Shown here: positions 45,401 to 56,179 of the stretch, one piece after another | Numbering within the stretch: the stretch's first letter is position 1 | Layout of the letters: each line of letters begins with the position of its first letter | Assembly (NCBI GenBank): GCA_002118135.1 | Contig: BDIU01000076.1 | Coordinates: 159,644-223,643, forward strand | Reading direction: 5' to 3' | Origin: Trebouxia sp. TZW2008 | Taxonomy: Eukaryota > Chlorophyta > Trebouxiophyceae > Trebouxiales > Trebouxiaceae | Length of the DNA stretch: 64,000 bases | Translations under genes and position numbers: made by a program | Notes under the pieces: generated by a model | Told to the model about the DNA's origin: nothing | What the model saw: only the letters and a program-made list of their open reading frames with translations | Databases searched by the model: none

Positions 45401-47446
45401 GTTTGCACGCCGCCTCAACCAAGATGTGGCCTTTTCAGACATTGAAGAGGTGCTGGTGCTCATCAACCAGGTGCCCAACTGCAGACCTTGGTCTTTTCAT
45501 GCGTTCAACTTCACCATCTTCCGACTTGTCAACAAGAATCCCAAAGCAATCAGCACTCCCCAAAGCAAATATGTTGAACTGTCTTACACCAGTTTTTTCA
45601 ACTTGTCCCAAGTGGTGAAACCACAGCATTTGCAATCAGCACAGGGCATATCATGACTGTCTATTCTGTGTGTGCTTCTCTCTTGTCATCTCTTTCTGAT
45701 ACAAGTCTTCTGGCGGCTGTTGCTGTGTATGGCCTGTGCTGCTCTGCAGTGGATGTAACGAGCTGTGCTTCAGAACCCAAACCCTGTGCTGCTGCATCTA
45801 ATCACTACCCGGCGAGCCTGGCAGAAAGCTATCAATCACATTTGGTCCAACTGCTACAAGTGGCTTTTCAAGGTCCCAAAGCCACAGCTCACATCAAGAC
45901 AATCACTGCCATCAAGACAAACTCATGTACCTTGCATTGCAGATGTATGCAAAGCAAGAGGAAGAGCACACCGAGGAGCTCCAGCAGCAGCATGCCAAGT
46001 GTGCACACACGCTCAGACGCCAAGCTGCCAACGCTGAGCCTTATTCACAGGTCAGCATTGCTAACCAAGCAATTGAGGTGCATGTGGTCATTCATTACAC
46101 AAGTTGCAGACGTGTTCACTGTCACATGAAGAATGTGTGATACAAGTATTTTCCAGAGAGGCATTATCATTAATCCCAAGCAGTGCCTGATAAACTGTCT
46201 AGGACCTTAGCTGATTGTAGACAGTGTCTGTCTGGATGTAGTTGCGTGACAAGCAGGTCATAGCGCACCTGAAAGCATAGCTGGCTCAAGCTCAGGCCTG
46301 CAGGAAACATCCCTCCAGGGCTGGTAGCAGAACGATTCTGATCTCGAGCAAATTTTGTCACACTCAAATCGGGCCCTGCAATTTTGGTCACAATGTCTGT
46401 CTGGATGTAGGTGCGTGACAAGCAATTCATAGCGCACCTGAAGGCACAGCTGGCTCAAGCTCAGGCCTGCAGGAAACAGCCCTCCAGGGCTGGTAGCAGA
46501 AAGGCCCAGGCCAATGTGCACATGGCCATGGAGAAGTGCCTTCACATGGATCGCCAGCTTGAAATGTAGCATTTGCATTGATTGCCTGCTAGTGTTGTAT
46601 CTTTCGTATATAAACCTGTTTTGTTGAGAGCAATTTCCTGCATCTGGAGATTCAAGTGTCAACAACAAGATGCGCGTGATTATGTGTTCTTTTGACAGAA
46701 TCTGGTAGGCTTGGCGTCTGTATTGATCACGTCATGATCATATTTTTTGTTTACCTCATGACTCTCGTGCCATGCTGTCCGGTCAAAGTGTGTGTTTCTT
46801 CTCCTTCAGGTTGGCTGGTGAGAATCAGACTTTGAAGAGGAACATGGGAGTGTACATAGCTGAGGCTCAGCGTGCAAAGCACGCACTGCAGCACAGCATG
46901 CAAGCCAAGGGCAGGTCAGCTGAGGAGCCCTGCAGCCCTTGTGCTTACTCACCTGCTGACTCAGCACAGTCAGCTCAGCTTAGTCAGCCTGACCACATGA
47001 GTCCACACGTGTCGCAGCCGCACCACCATGCACATCATGGGCGTGATTCTCAGCAGCATGACTTGAGGCATTATAAGCAGCAGGATACAGATACTCAGGC
47101 TGCAAATCCTGACAGCATAGCAACAGCACATGCAGCGCCTTGTGCTCAAGTTGCAAGGGCCAAAGGACAGCAGCAGCAACTGATAGACCAACAGCAGCAA
47201 TCTGCTGATGATGCAGCTGCTGATATGTCACTGCAGACTCAGCAGGGTTTAGTCAGCCGGCCGATGAGTCATGTCAGGCAGGCGTTGAGTCATGTGTTTG
47301 AGTCATGCCAGGAGCACAGCTGTGGGGCAGCAGCAGCTGACGCAGAAGGCGATGAGGCATCAGCTTTTGCAGATATGACGGGTGGATATTTGGATAGCAG
47401 GGGGAATCCATCTCCCGGAGCTGCCAAATTTGCCTTTGCCAGGTGA
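42422..47446 (+). CDS. multi-exon coiled-coil protein of unknown function
   Basis: Eleven exons: 42422-42525, 42619-42729, 42860-42931, 43356-43486, 43969-44281, 44955-45112, 45361-45470, 45774-45872, 45943-46050, 46411-46565, 46810-47446 (665 aa, phases agree). The N-terminal part repeats an AQELKDRLRF / AQELQDRFNF motif. Residues about 95-180 (VQDLQDQLHQARQVISHLAS; ECQRLQSENIALRQML) are a clear heptad coiled coil, followed by a basic Ser/Arg-rich linker, a possible folded segment (AWVPSEMVEVVTRFARRLNQ), more coiled coil (YAKQEEEHTEELQQQHAKC) and a His/Gln/Ser-rich low-complexity tail. I do not recognise the family; a cytoskeletal or scaffold role is a guess. The 5' end may be incomplete. 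A strong GTGAGC donor overlaps the stop. Confidence 0.83.
43090..43335 (+). repeat. two pseudo-copies of coiled-coil gene exon 4 acceptor junction
   Basis: TTGCAGTGCA...CAAAGCC segments at about 43090-43125 and 43285-43330 repeat the acceptor and first ~35 bases of exon 4 (real start 43356). Both keep the CAG acceptor; the second is followed by an in-frame TGA. Confidence 0.85.
43580..43910 (+). repeat. three pseudo-copies of exon 5 acceptor junction
   Basis: Copies near 43590, 43709 and 43845 repeat the acceptor and 30-80 bases of exon 5 (TGACT...AGTCATGAGC core). The 43709 copy is nearly identical over ~75 bases (LTAGHERATSLQCTARLYHQ) and open, with an intact TTGCAG, so it is a strong alternative 3' splice candidate. 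Confidence 0.9.
44440..44490 (+). repeat. pseudo-copy of exon 5 donor junction
   Basis: The end of exon 5 and its donor (TTTGAGCAG|GTTGG) recur about 170 bases downstream in intron 5 with two or three changes. Confidence 0.85.
44675..44785 (+). repeat. pseudo-copy of exon 6 acceptor side
   Basis: A ~90-base copy of the start of exon 6 (LEYESALVNSSSP against LEYETALVSCNSP in the exon), 270 bases upstream of the real acceptor at 44954. Confidence 0.88.
46205..46330 (+). repeat. pseudo-copy of exon 10 acceptor junction
   Basis: A ~110-base near-copy of exon 10's start with the same GGATGTAG acceptor, about 190 bases upstream of the real exon (46411). An in-frame TAG eleven codons in disables it. 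Confidence 0.9.
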
Positions 47447-47494
47447 GCCACAGAGAAACAAGAAAACAAAAGTCTACGCCATTAAGCGCCATAA

Positions 47495-47521
47495 GGGGAG
47501 CCTCTGTCCGTAAAGGCAGCC
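47495..47521. repeat. dispersed hairpin element, copy 2
   Basis: GGGGAGCCTCTGTCCGTAAA then GGCAGCC, about 50 bases past the coiled-coil gene stop. The stem has one mismatch relative to copies 1 and 3. Confidence 0.6.
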
Positions 47522-47669
47522 CAGGATTGATGCTCTCAAAGCAGTAACCAGCAGAAAGTTGACCTATGAGGGGTCAGCTTGAAGGCTTTTGCATCTATGA
47601 TTGGTCCTGTTGTGAGCCACAGCCTCTTAGAAAAAGAGAAAGAAGAGAAAAAGTAACGCTGTCATAACA

Positions 47670-47694
47670 GGAGCCTCTGTCTAAAGAGGCAGGC
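47670..47694. repeat. dispersed hairpin element, copy 3
   Basis: GCCTCT (47673-47678) and AGAGGC (47685-47690) form a perfect six-base stem with a six-base loop. Confidence 0.6.
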
Positions 47695-48316
47695 CGGGGA
47701 GCCACAGCCTCTATTTGTTGTGACGTCAAGACAGTCTTGTAGGGGCAGCTGATCTTTCTTTCATCAGGGATGCAGTTGCCAGTGTCCTTCCAAGCCATCA
47801 TACCAGATCGGATGTGTTCATGACATAAGCTCCAGAATGTTGCTTTTCAGCACTGTATGCATGACACACTTCAACGCATTACATTGCATGTCAGCACAAT
47901 GTGTGCATTATGAGTCCATGACATGCAGCTCCAGAATGTGATGGACTCACACCATGCATTCGTTTGCCTGAATGTGCAGCGCATGCTGCAGGGTTGTACC
48001 ACCCGGAGAGAGTTGAATGTGACTTTTAGAGCAGATGCTGGCAGAGTGCTGTATTTCCTCTGAATCAAATACAGTAGCCCGTTGAGCAGGCTGAAGCATC
48101 ACTGTCTGCCTGATGCATTGATGAAAGGTTTGATTTGCCCAACAGCAACAAACGGTCTAGAGAATAGGTCATTTAGCGTGCCTGCAACAGCTGCTGGAAT
48201 TTCAAGTTCTGTGACAGCGTCCTACTATGTCTGTACGAGTGGCGTAAATTTTCGTGCATGTCATGCTAACCGTACCAAATGCCTATTGCCTACACTAGCC
48301 ACCAAAACGAGACAAT

Positions 48317-51300
48317 TTAAACAGCTGGATGTGAGACAGGCACCAAATTTGGCAACAAACCACTACTATTCGACCAAGGACCAAAAGGGCTATTTTGAAA
48401 ACGACTGAAGCTCTGATGTTGCCCCAAGCTCTGCATAACAAGCCAAGCAACCATTACTAACAGGGTCAGCCAGGGCAGCAGGGCATCTAAACTCCATCTG
48501 ATGGGTTCGGCCTTCTGCTTGAGGAGGGCACTTTGGCACTGCCCCTGCCCCTGCCTCTGGTGTTGAGGCACTGTGGCTGTGGAATGGCTGGGGCTGTTCA
48601 TCAGCTTCAGATGTTGGTACAATTGTTCCAGCCACATCTTGTAGAAACGTTGCATGCCCTACATCAACAAGCAAAGCATTTCAGAGCGGCAATCTGTCAG
48701 TAGATTTGCCCAGAATAGGAACTTTAGTGGTCAAATCGCAGAATGTTTGAATGTGCCTGAAGTCATGGCCAGAGTGCATAACTCGTTGCATGCCTTGCAT
48801 GAACAAGCAACATATACAAGAAAAGCGCCTTATGCCATGGCAAAAATGTGCAGCCTATAATTGCAAGATGAAGTAGAGTAACTGCATCTGCACTGGCCTG
48901 ATGCTGTGCACTTAGTCAATGCAGGTGCAATGCATTTTTTTCGCTTATGACATATCATGATGCTTGTGTATTGTGTACGCAGGCCATATCTGTGATTTGG
49001 GCACTTGCATATTGCTGTTGACTGCTAGCTGGGCCTCAAGCTCAAGCCCACCTCTGTTGAAGAGGAGTAGATGATTCCCTTGACAGGCACAGACCTTCTG
49101 GTGAAAGTATCATCAGATAGCTTTCTTGTCTTGGATATGACATGAAGTCACCTCTGTTGTAACTGACTCACACACGGCCAAGTGCTTTGTGACTAAGCTC
49201 ACCTCTATTGAAGAGGAATAGATGATGCCCTTGACAGGCACGAATCTCTTGGTGAAGGTGACATCACAGCTGACTTGCAAGCGGACCTTGTTTGAGCCCA
49301 GTTCAACCCAAACGCACCACTGCACAACGTTGTAGAAGCTGCCTCCAAAGGGCACCTGCATGGCACAGAGCCAACTGGACAATAAGTACATCTCCATTGT
49401 CATAGTGACTAACAGGGGGTCTTGCACCTGAGGTCAGAACCTGGTGTTCTCCACTATTCATGACCCACTTGAAACCCTATCACCCAGTTCTGCTCAGCTA
49501 AAATATCAAATAAACCAGGCTTTGAGGAAAATGACAAACAATGATGGAAATAGGCTGAGGCTGTTGGGTATGATAAGCAGCCTCTGGGGTTATACACAGC
49601 CAGGTAAACAGAATAGCAGCAGTTACCATGCAAGCCTCCAAAACATGCCGCAACCTTCAAATCTATTGTTTTTTGACTGTTCAATGCACACAAAGTTATT
49701 CTGAAGTGGTGCTGAGGGCTTTTGCAGAAAGACATGTAGCTACTTGTCTGACCTTCAATGTGTACACTTTCCGCTCGACCACAAAGCCGGCTGAGCTGCG
49801 ATGAACGCAGCGCTGCTTGTCAATGCAGTCGGCCTCTGAAGGACCCAGACTGTTCTTCTTCAGGGGATTGATGTACGTCTCTTCCCTCACAAGCTGACCG
49901 CCTGTATGGTGCAAAACAGCGAAACTTAGCAGAAGAGGAAGAACGGGCTGCTTGTCAGTATAGTCAGCCTCTGAAGGGCTTTGACCGTTCTTCTCCAGGG
50001 GATGTATGTCTCCTCCCTCACAAGCTTGCTGCATGCAGGGTGCAGAACAGCAAAACTGAGCAGAAGAGGAAGAACGGGCTGCTTGTCAAATTGTTGATCA
50101 AACAGATTTTTGCAGTGTTCTTCTTGGGGGGGTTGATGTATGTCTCGCTTCTGACAAGCACGCTGTCTGCAAGACGCAAAATAGTCAAACTCATCAGAAG
50201 AGGAGGAATCGGCTGCTTGTAAATGCAGTTGGCCTCTGATGGACCCCGACTGTTCTTCTTCAGGGGATTGATGTACGTCTCTTCCCTCACAAGCTCATCG
50301 CCTGCAAGGAAGAAGAGGAAAGATGGAAGAAACGAAATGGGGGAGGAAGAAGAATGGTCATGAATTCACAAGAGGAAGAATGGGCTTAGTTTCAGAAGCA
50401 GAGAAGTCTGAGCCCAATCATTGACTGTATCCAGGCACATTGACAGGTTGTTGACCAAACAAGTGTCAGCAGTGTTCTTCTTCAGGAGATTGATGTCGGT
50501 CTCCTCTCTCACAAGCTCGCTGCCTGCAGGGTGCAAAACATCAAAATTGGACAGTACGCCGGCCGGCTCGCAAGGCGCCCAGGAGGGGTGGTGCGCGTGT
50601 AGCGCGCGTCTGCCAGCCTTTTGAGGGTGGTCAGTGTTGCAAATATATATATAGCAGGCCAAAGACGCAGTGATCGAGGCCGGCTTTCAGCTTATGCATA
50701 AGTAATTGAAGAAATGGGCTGCTTGTCAATGCATTCAGATCTGAAGGGCCCAAAGTCTACTTCTTCAGGGGATTGATGTACGTCTCTTCTCTAACAAGCT
50801 TGCCGCTTGCAGGAGTGCAAAACAGCCAAATTTAGCAGAAGAGGAAGAATGGGCTGCTTGTCAATACGGGCGGCCTCTGAAGGACCCAGACTGTTTTTCT
50901 GCAGGGTATTGATGTATGTCTCCTCCCTCACAGTCTGTGAGTGATACGCAGCGAGTGATTCACAACTGCCTAAACACTAGTTCAATATAGAAAAAAATGA
51001 TGTATGTGCGTTTGTGGGTGATCTGCATACTTTGTGACTGCCTAAGCGCTGGTTTAATATGAACAAAATGATGGACGCTCATTTGTGAGTGAGGCGTGCC
51101 CCACACATTGCAGTTTGCACAGCAGATGCAAAGGATGCTTTATGGCCTAATTTACTGTACGCAAATATTGCAACAAACACTTTCAGCCAAGTGAACGTGA
51201 CGCACGCTACACATCCTGTGCCATGCTGCTTTTGACAGGCTTGCTTACATCACGTAGAAACAGCAAGAAACGCAATGCTGCACAAAAATGCATTGCTGGT

Positions 51301-51875
51301 GCTGTAAAACGCATTCAAGACTCCCAACACACCTTCTTTATGCCATTCCCCATATTGTATATCTCTGTTGCCTGACAGCCTGTGAATGGTCCTCTGGAAG
51401 TGTGCATCTGGTTTGCAGATGATGTGCCACAGCTGCTGAACATTGCAGCTCAAGGCTTCATTAATCAACAGTACTTTCAAAGGCGGCAAGCGGCACTGCG
51501 CTGCGCTGCCCTTGGTATCTTGACGGTCTGGGTGCTCAGTAGTAAAGCGCTCTGCATCAACCTGAAACAACACGCATTGCAATTGCTATCTGGACATCAC
51601 AAGTGCATTGTATTGTCTCGACGCTCAGCAAAAGAAACAAAGCAAACTCATGCAGAGCGAACGAGCTGAACGTCAGTGCATACCTGATGGCCTGATGAAG
51701 CTGCTGCGCGTGCCCGTGCGCGCCTCTGGCGTTTGCTGCTCTTCAATCGGCGCCTGGCGCAGTAGACGACAGTAGCAGCAAATGCTGCTCCCACTCCAAT
51801 TTGCCACGGGACCAGCTGACCAAGCTGTTCTCGTCGAGTTTGCTTTTGCTTCGGTTGCTGTATCTGCTGCTGCAT
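48317..51875 (-). CDS. VASt-domain protein with N- and C-terminal membrane helices
   Basis: Five exons: 51684-51875, 51333-51561, 49753-49901, 49203-49355, 48317-48658 (354 aa, phases agree). An N-terminal hydrophobic helix (IGVGAAFAATVVYCA, about 26-40) is followed by an Arg/Lys-rich stretch. The VASt fold runs about 90-255: VLLINEALSCNVQQLW, DIQYGEWHKEGG, LVREETYINPL, GPSEADC, YTLKVPFGGSFYNVVQWCV, VSCDVTFTKRFVPVKG. A second hydrophobic segment lies near the C-terminus (ALLPWLTLLVMVAWLVM). VASt is StAR-related and transfers sterols at membrane contact sites, usually with a GRAM domain; none is visible here. Membrane anchoring and lipid transfer are inferred from the family. Confidence 0.9.
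48755..48815 (-). repeat. pseudo-copy of VASt exon 5 acceptor junction
   Basis: A ~50-base copy of the last-exon acceptor side (GCATGCAACG core) lies about 120 bases upstream of the real acceptor at 48659. Confidence 0.75.
49025..49115 (-). repeat. pseudo-copy of VASt exon 4 donor junction
   Basis: About 75 bases of the exon 4 end plus its donor (TCAATAGAG|GTGAGC in the exon; TCAACAGAG|GTGGGC in the copy) recur ~140 bases downstream in intron 4. Confidence 0.88.
49945..50940 (-). repeat. six pseudo-copies of VASt exon 3 acceptor junction
   Basis: Copies near 49960-50035, 50110-50170, 50225-50305, 50460-50530, 50725-50815 and 50860-50935 repeat the acceptor region and first 40-85 bases of exon 3 (LVREETYINPLKKN core; real start 49901). 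All lie in the 1.43-kb intron 2, upstream of the real exon. The 50225-50305 copy is almost identical and open. Confidence 0.93.
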
Positions 51876-53255
51876 CACTGCATACCTTCACTTGTGGCGA
51901 CTCTATACAAGGCCTTAACGGCTGCCTGTATGAGCAGTAGACACAGTTTGTCGGCACAGGCGGTGTTGCAGACGTGCGTGCAACAGCTTGCTCTCGGTCA
52001 AAGCTGAGAAGTGACATGTCCTACGGTCAATGCATACGTACACATGACCTAAACAGGCAATGCCTCGTGAGACAGAACTCAAACCATTTGTGGTGTTGCA
52101 AGAGCGGCAAGGGCTGATCGAGACCCGTGAAAGCATGCAGATTTCCCTGAACCAGGCAAGCACTGCCGGTCTTGTTGCTGCATTCCGCTTGCAAGCAAGT
52201 TGAAGTGAAGTCATCATGGCAGCTGAAAGCACATGGCTCCTTTTACAACATTGAATTGATATGCATGCCGGATCATTGGAAGCAGAGAGTGCTAATGGTG
52301 CAATCACATACCTGCAAAGTTGTCTCAATTTTGCAAGAGCCATCTTCAAGGCGACATTTGCACAATTTGACAGGCTCTGCCAGCTACAATGTGATGCTGT
52401 GATAGCCTGGCTGCCACTATTATTTACAAGACCGACCACTGACCATTTGTTATTACTAAGCAGTTTCAGGGTTATGTCATGGGTTACTAAGCAGGGGGGA
52501 CTGTGAGTATGTGCAGACCCTTACTCAAAGCCTTCACATTCAAATGCCTGCTTTTATGAATCTGAAAACAGACAGCTGTCTGTCATGCTTTCAAAACCTA
52601 CACAAACCACAATTACACTGTACTATCCTCATTTTTATCATAGTCACAGTCATTTCAGTACTTTAAACTGTGCTAATACTATAATTTTTGGAGAGATTAT
52701 TTTTAGAAAGATTGGGTATGGAGAACCGAAACGACTTACGGCTCTGTTATGCTCATGTTGCAGAATGCCAATGGCATGTCATGTCGTGCTAAAAGCTGCA
52801 TAAGTGTTGTTTCGGCTGGTCTTTGCCCAAACGTCAAATCCCATCTGTAGGTCAAGCATGCTAGTACGGCTTCTGTCAAATGCCTATAGCCCGCCAGCAG
52901 GACTGATGCTTGCGAATGCATGGCATGTACCTGACTCTGAGCAAGCCTGACTGAGGACTTGGCACCTGCAATGAAGCCAGAGACTGACTCTGAGCAATCC
53001 AGGACCTGACACCTGCAATAAAGCCAGAAACCAAAGGAAGCCAGGTGCCTTGCCAGGTGCCAGGCTAGGCCTGCTATCTTTTTTTCGCAATCAATGGCTA
53101 TGTGCAGTTAGCCCTGCAACGTGATGATCACTTGCAGCTGCTGGCGCGGCAGTTCCGTTCGACTTGATCGACCGCCGTGCAAGGCTGGTTGCTTTGGAAG
53201 CGCAGGAAGTGTTTGAAAGTCGTAAAGCCGGCTGACCGTGCACCTTCAACAGGTC
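51876..53255. promoter_or_regulatory. divergent intergenic region
   Basis: It separates the VASt gene (minus) from the next plus-strand gene. No supported coding sequence; promoters for both are expected here by orientation only. Confidence 0.4.
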
Positions 53256-54934
53256 ATGTATGCTGCACTCGTCAAAAACACGCAGTGGAGTGCGGAAGAG
53301 TCTGCCCTTTTAATAGACAAGATCAAGGAAGCGCAGAACCACGGGACTTATGGCACGCAGGTTTGCGCTGCATTCGGCACAGGTCATGCACAGTGGATGT
53401 GAAAAATAACAACGCTTCTCTTGCGTTCAGCTCGTCAAGGATCTGCTGCAAATGCCTGACCAACACCTGACCGAGGACCGTCAAGTGGCGTTGAGACGTC
53501 TGCGCGCTCGCGGTTATGACGCCGTGCTGGCGAAAGTCAGGATCACCAATGTAAGACTGATCGCAACGCTTCTGCTGTGAGCCTTACTGCTTTGACTTCG
53601 GCTCGTCTGCATTCGCGAAATGCTTCTAGGCTCAGTAGCTCCAGCCTACTTTTGATGGCATAGAGTGTCTCTTGGTGAGAAATTTGTTGTATCTCAAGTC
53701 AGGCATAAGTGTTCCTAAAAACCACTTGCATTGCTTTCAGGGGCACAGCTTAAGCCAGTTTGCTGTCCATCTGAACAAGTAAGCTTGTCATGACATGACC
53801 ACGGGAACTTGACATTTGCTTTTGCTCTTCTTTGCTGCAGGGCAAAATGGCGCTTACCTGAAAAAGATGCTGAGGCACTGACCGCAACACAATCACACAT
53901 TCAGCCACCAGCGCCCTACACGCCTCACGACAATCATCAGGGCAATGTAGTCGCAGACACAGGCAAACACTTCCAGATGCAGGCACAGCTTGAAATGCAA
54001 TACGGCCAACTCTCCAAGCCCAACAACCCGCACCTGATGTCAGGTAAAGACGAGCTGCATAAAATGTCTAAGAGCTTTTTGGCACAACAGCCAAGCTTCC
54101 AGCTTGTCCATGTAATGCAGCATGACCTGACATCCCTGTCCAAGTTTGCACGACAGAGGAAGCTTCAGCACTTTTGTCTGTGAGGCCAACGCAAGCGCAG
54201 CTCTATCATTTTGGCATGCATTTTTACTGCAGTTGGATTGCTTGTTGGTTTGGTTGCCGAGCTGGGATCTGTTTGACCGTCAGTAAGCCCAACCGACCAA
54301 GCTCCCTGTGGCAACTTTTGCACCTCAAATGAACAGTCTAAACATACGCTGCTATGTCGCAGTAGAGAGTCAGGATGCATTTGATACCACATTAGCAGAC
54401 ATGCAATTTGAAGATGAGTGTGATGATCGACCCAAAAGCCCAATGAGCAACAACATTGCAGGTCTGTTGCAAACTCCTGTAGTCCTATCTCTTGCTGTTT
54501 TGCAAGCTATGGCAGCCTTTGCTCACAAGTTGTATCATTTCAGCTGCAAGATTTCTGCTTTGCAGCATTTGACAGTGCCTAGCAGAAGATGCATGATCAT
54601 CATGATGGTCGTCAAACGTGCAATTGCTAGCAAAGACTTGGGATTAGGAATCAGCATGCTGCCCTTGTTGTGTGAGCTTGTGCACTTGGGCTGCATGCAC
54701 ATGAGCATGGGCTAGCAAGCTGTATCGCTCTTAGTTGCAATTGTGAGTGATTCATGACGCCAAGGCAGGACTCCAATATTGTTATGATGCGCAGGCCAAA
54801 ATTTTCTGCAGAATGAGTATCTGCTTGATGATCACATGTTAGACGCATCACAAAACGAGTTTGCTGACAGCTTGATGCACCCAATTCAAACAACAGGCAA
54901 GCAGTTTGCTGAGTCAGCCATGATGCTGCCATAA
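53256..54934 (+). CDS. unrecognised 6-exon protein
   Basis: Six exons: 53256-53360, 53431-53550, 53741-53778, 53841-54043, 54363-54461, 54795-54934 (234 aa, phases agree). The start ATG follows an in-frame TAA at 53223-53225. The N-terminal half is helical and charged (SAEESALLIDKIKEAQNHGT; VKDLLQMPDQHLTEDRQVAL then RRLRARGYDAVLAKVR); the middle is Pro/His/Gln-rich; the end is acidic and Met-rich. No family recognised. Exons 1-2 have higher GC and cleaner coding character than the rest. The last exon could instead splice onward into the terminal exons at 55667-56179, which are on the same strand. Confidence 0.68.
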
Positions 54935-55666
54935 TGCTGATCCTCCATGAGTCATTTGCGCTTGCATCTTCACTGTCAGTGCATGGTGCTTGTTGCTTGA
55001 AGAAGTTCACAATATGGCTAGGACATTGAGGTTGTGGGTGCATGTGCCCTATGCAGCTTTGCAACACAAGCTGTGTATGTGGCTCAGAACATGAATCTCA
55101 CAAAGGAGTTACTGGTTGACAATGTGTTGCTCATGCAGGCAGTAATCAAGTTGATCTACAAAACTGTGCGTCACCTGAGGTTGTGGTGCCTGCTGTTGCT
55201 CACACAGGTATGGTAGCCATGCACACATAGAAAACAAGAAACAGCAATTGGCAGTTTGCCTGGTTGGGCTGTGGTTGCTTCACGCACGTTTTTTGGCATA
55301 AACACTGCAAGTGTGCAGCATTGCCAAAGGGTATCAAAAGGCTGATGGCCAGCATTGCACTGCGTCGCATAGATTTCCTAATTGAACATTGCAAGTGCGC
55401 AGCACTGCCATAACGTGTCAAAAGATTGATGGCAAGCAATACACTGCCTCGCACAAAATTTGCTGCATGAACCCTGCAAGAGTGCAGTATTGTCAAAGCG
55501 CATGAAAAGACTGATGGCCAGCATCACAGTGCCTCGCACAGATTGCCTGCATGAATACTGCAAATTTGCAGCACGGCCAAAATGCATCAACAGCACAAAC
55601 ACTGCTAGTGTGCAGCCAAAGTCTATCAAAAGACTGATGGCGAGCATTACACTGCCTCTTATGCAG
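54935..55666. other. intergenic or intronic, with a possible exon
   Basis: An open, helix-like plus-strand stretch at about 55055-55206 (AVYVAQNMNLTKELLVDNVL then LMQAVIKLIYKTV) has CAG before it and CAG|GTATGG after it, but its phases do not join the neighbouring exons. The right part holds the repeat described separately. Confidence 0.35.
55300..55666. repeat. tandem ~60-120-bp repeat upstream of the 55667 exon
   Basis: Four or more imperfect units share CTGATGGCCAGCATTGCACT-like and AAGTGTGCAGCA-like phrases. The last unit ends at the TTATGCAG acceptor of the exon at 55667, so this may be another junction-derived array, here from intron sequence only. Confidence 0.75.
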
Positions 55667-56179
55667 GCACGCAGCAAGCCTCTTCATGGCTTGTCAAGAT
55701 CGAAGTCAAGCTCACAGTTGAAGGCAGCTCCTTTGCAAGATCAGTAAGTTGTTTTGCCAGCAAATTTGCACAGACTGAAATCAACCAACTTCACGAGCTG
55801 TGTGATAGCTTGTCTGGGACCGAAGTAGCCTCAATCTGCAAGTTGCTGTCTGGAATGTCTGCTATGATGGGACGCTTGCATGCAAGATGCGCAAGATCTC
55901 TGTGCTGCATCTTGCAAACCAATATGCAGCCAGACAATCAAAAACTTGAGGCATTTTTGCTTGCAGGCTGAAACTCCCCTGAGCATGCAGTGTGAACGGT
56001 GTGGAAGACAGCGAGCTGTGAATGTGCAAGACGCGACTCGATATTTCAACTCTCGATGTCAGCGACCTGTGACATGCAATAATGATTCTGGTGGAGGGTC
56101 CAATTGTCCAGGCGTGATGTGGGTTCATTATGCATGGCCCTTCTACTACTTCTTCCACAGCATTTTGGGTGTGATATAG
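55667..56179 (+). CDS. terminal exons of an unknown gene with Cys-rich motif
   Basis: Two exons, 55667-55743 and 55967-56179, are joined in phase 0. The first enters in phase 1, so at least one exon upstream is missing. Coding begins TQQASSWLVKIEVKLTVEGS; the last exon has MQCERCGRQRAV, later RCQRPVTC, and ends HYAWPFYYFFHSILGVI before TAG at 56177-56179. Two CxxC-like pairs hint at a zinc ribbon, not confirmed. The intervening 223-base segment is itself open and protein-like (TEINQLHELCDSLSGTEVAS), so the splice model is uncertain. It could be the 3' part of the gene at 53256. Confidence 0.42.

Larger units (their letters stand above)
47447..48316. other. convergent intergenic region
   Basis: It separates the 3' ends of the coiled-coil gene (plus) and the VASt gene (minus). 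It contains two copies of the hairpin element (47495-47521, 47670-47694). No gene seen. Confidence 0.45.

Noticed and set aside
46258..46668. 136-codon minus-strand ORF
   Set aside because: Shadow of coiled-coil exon 10 and its duplicated junction on the plus strand.
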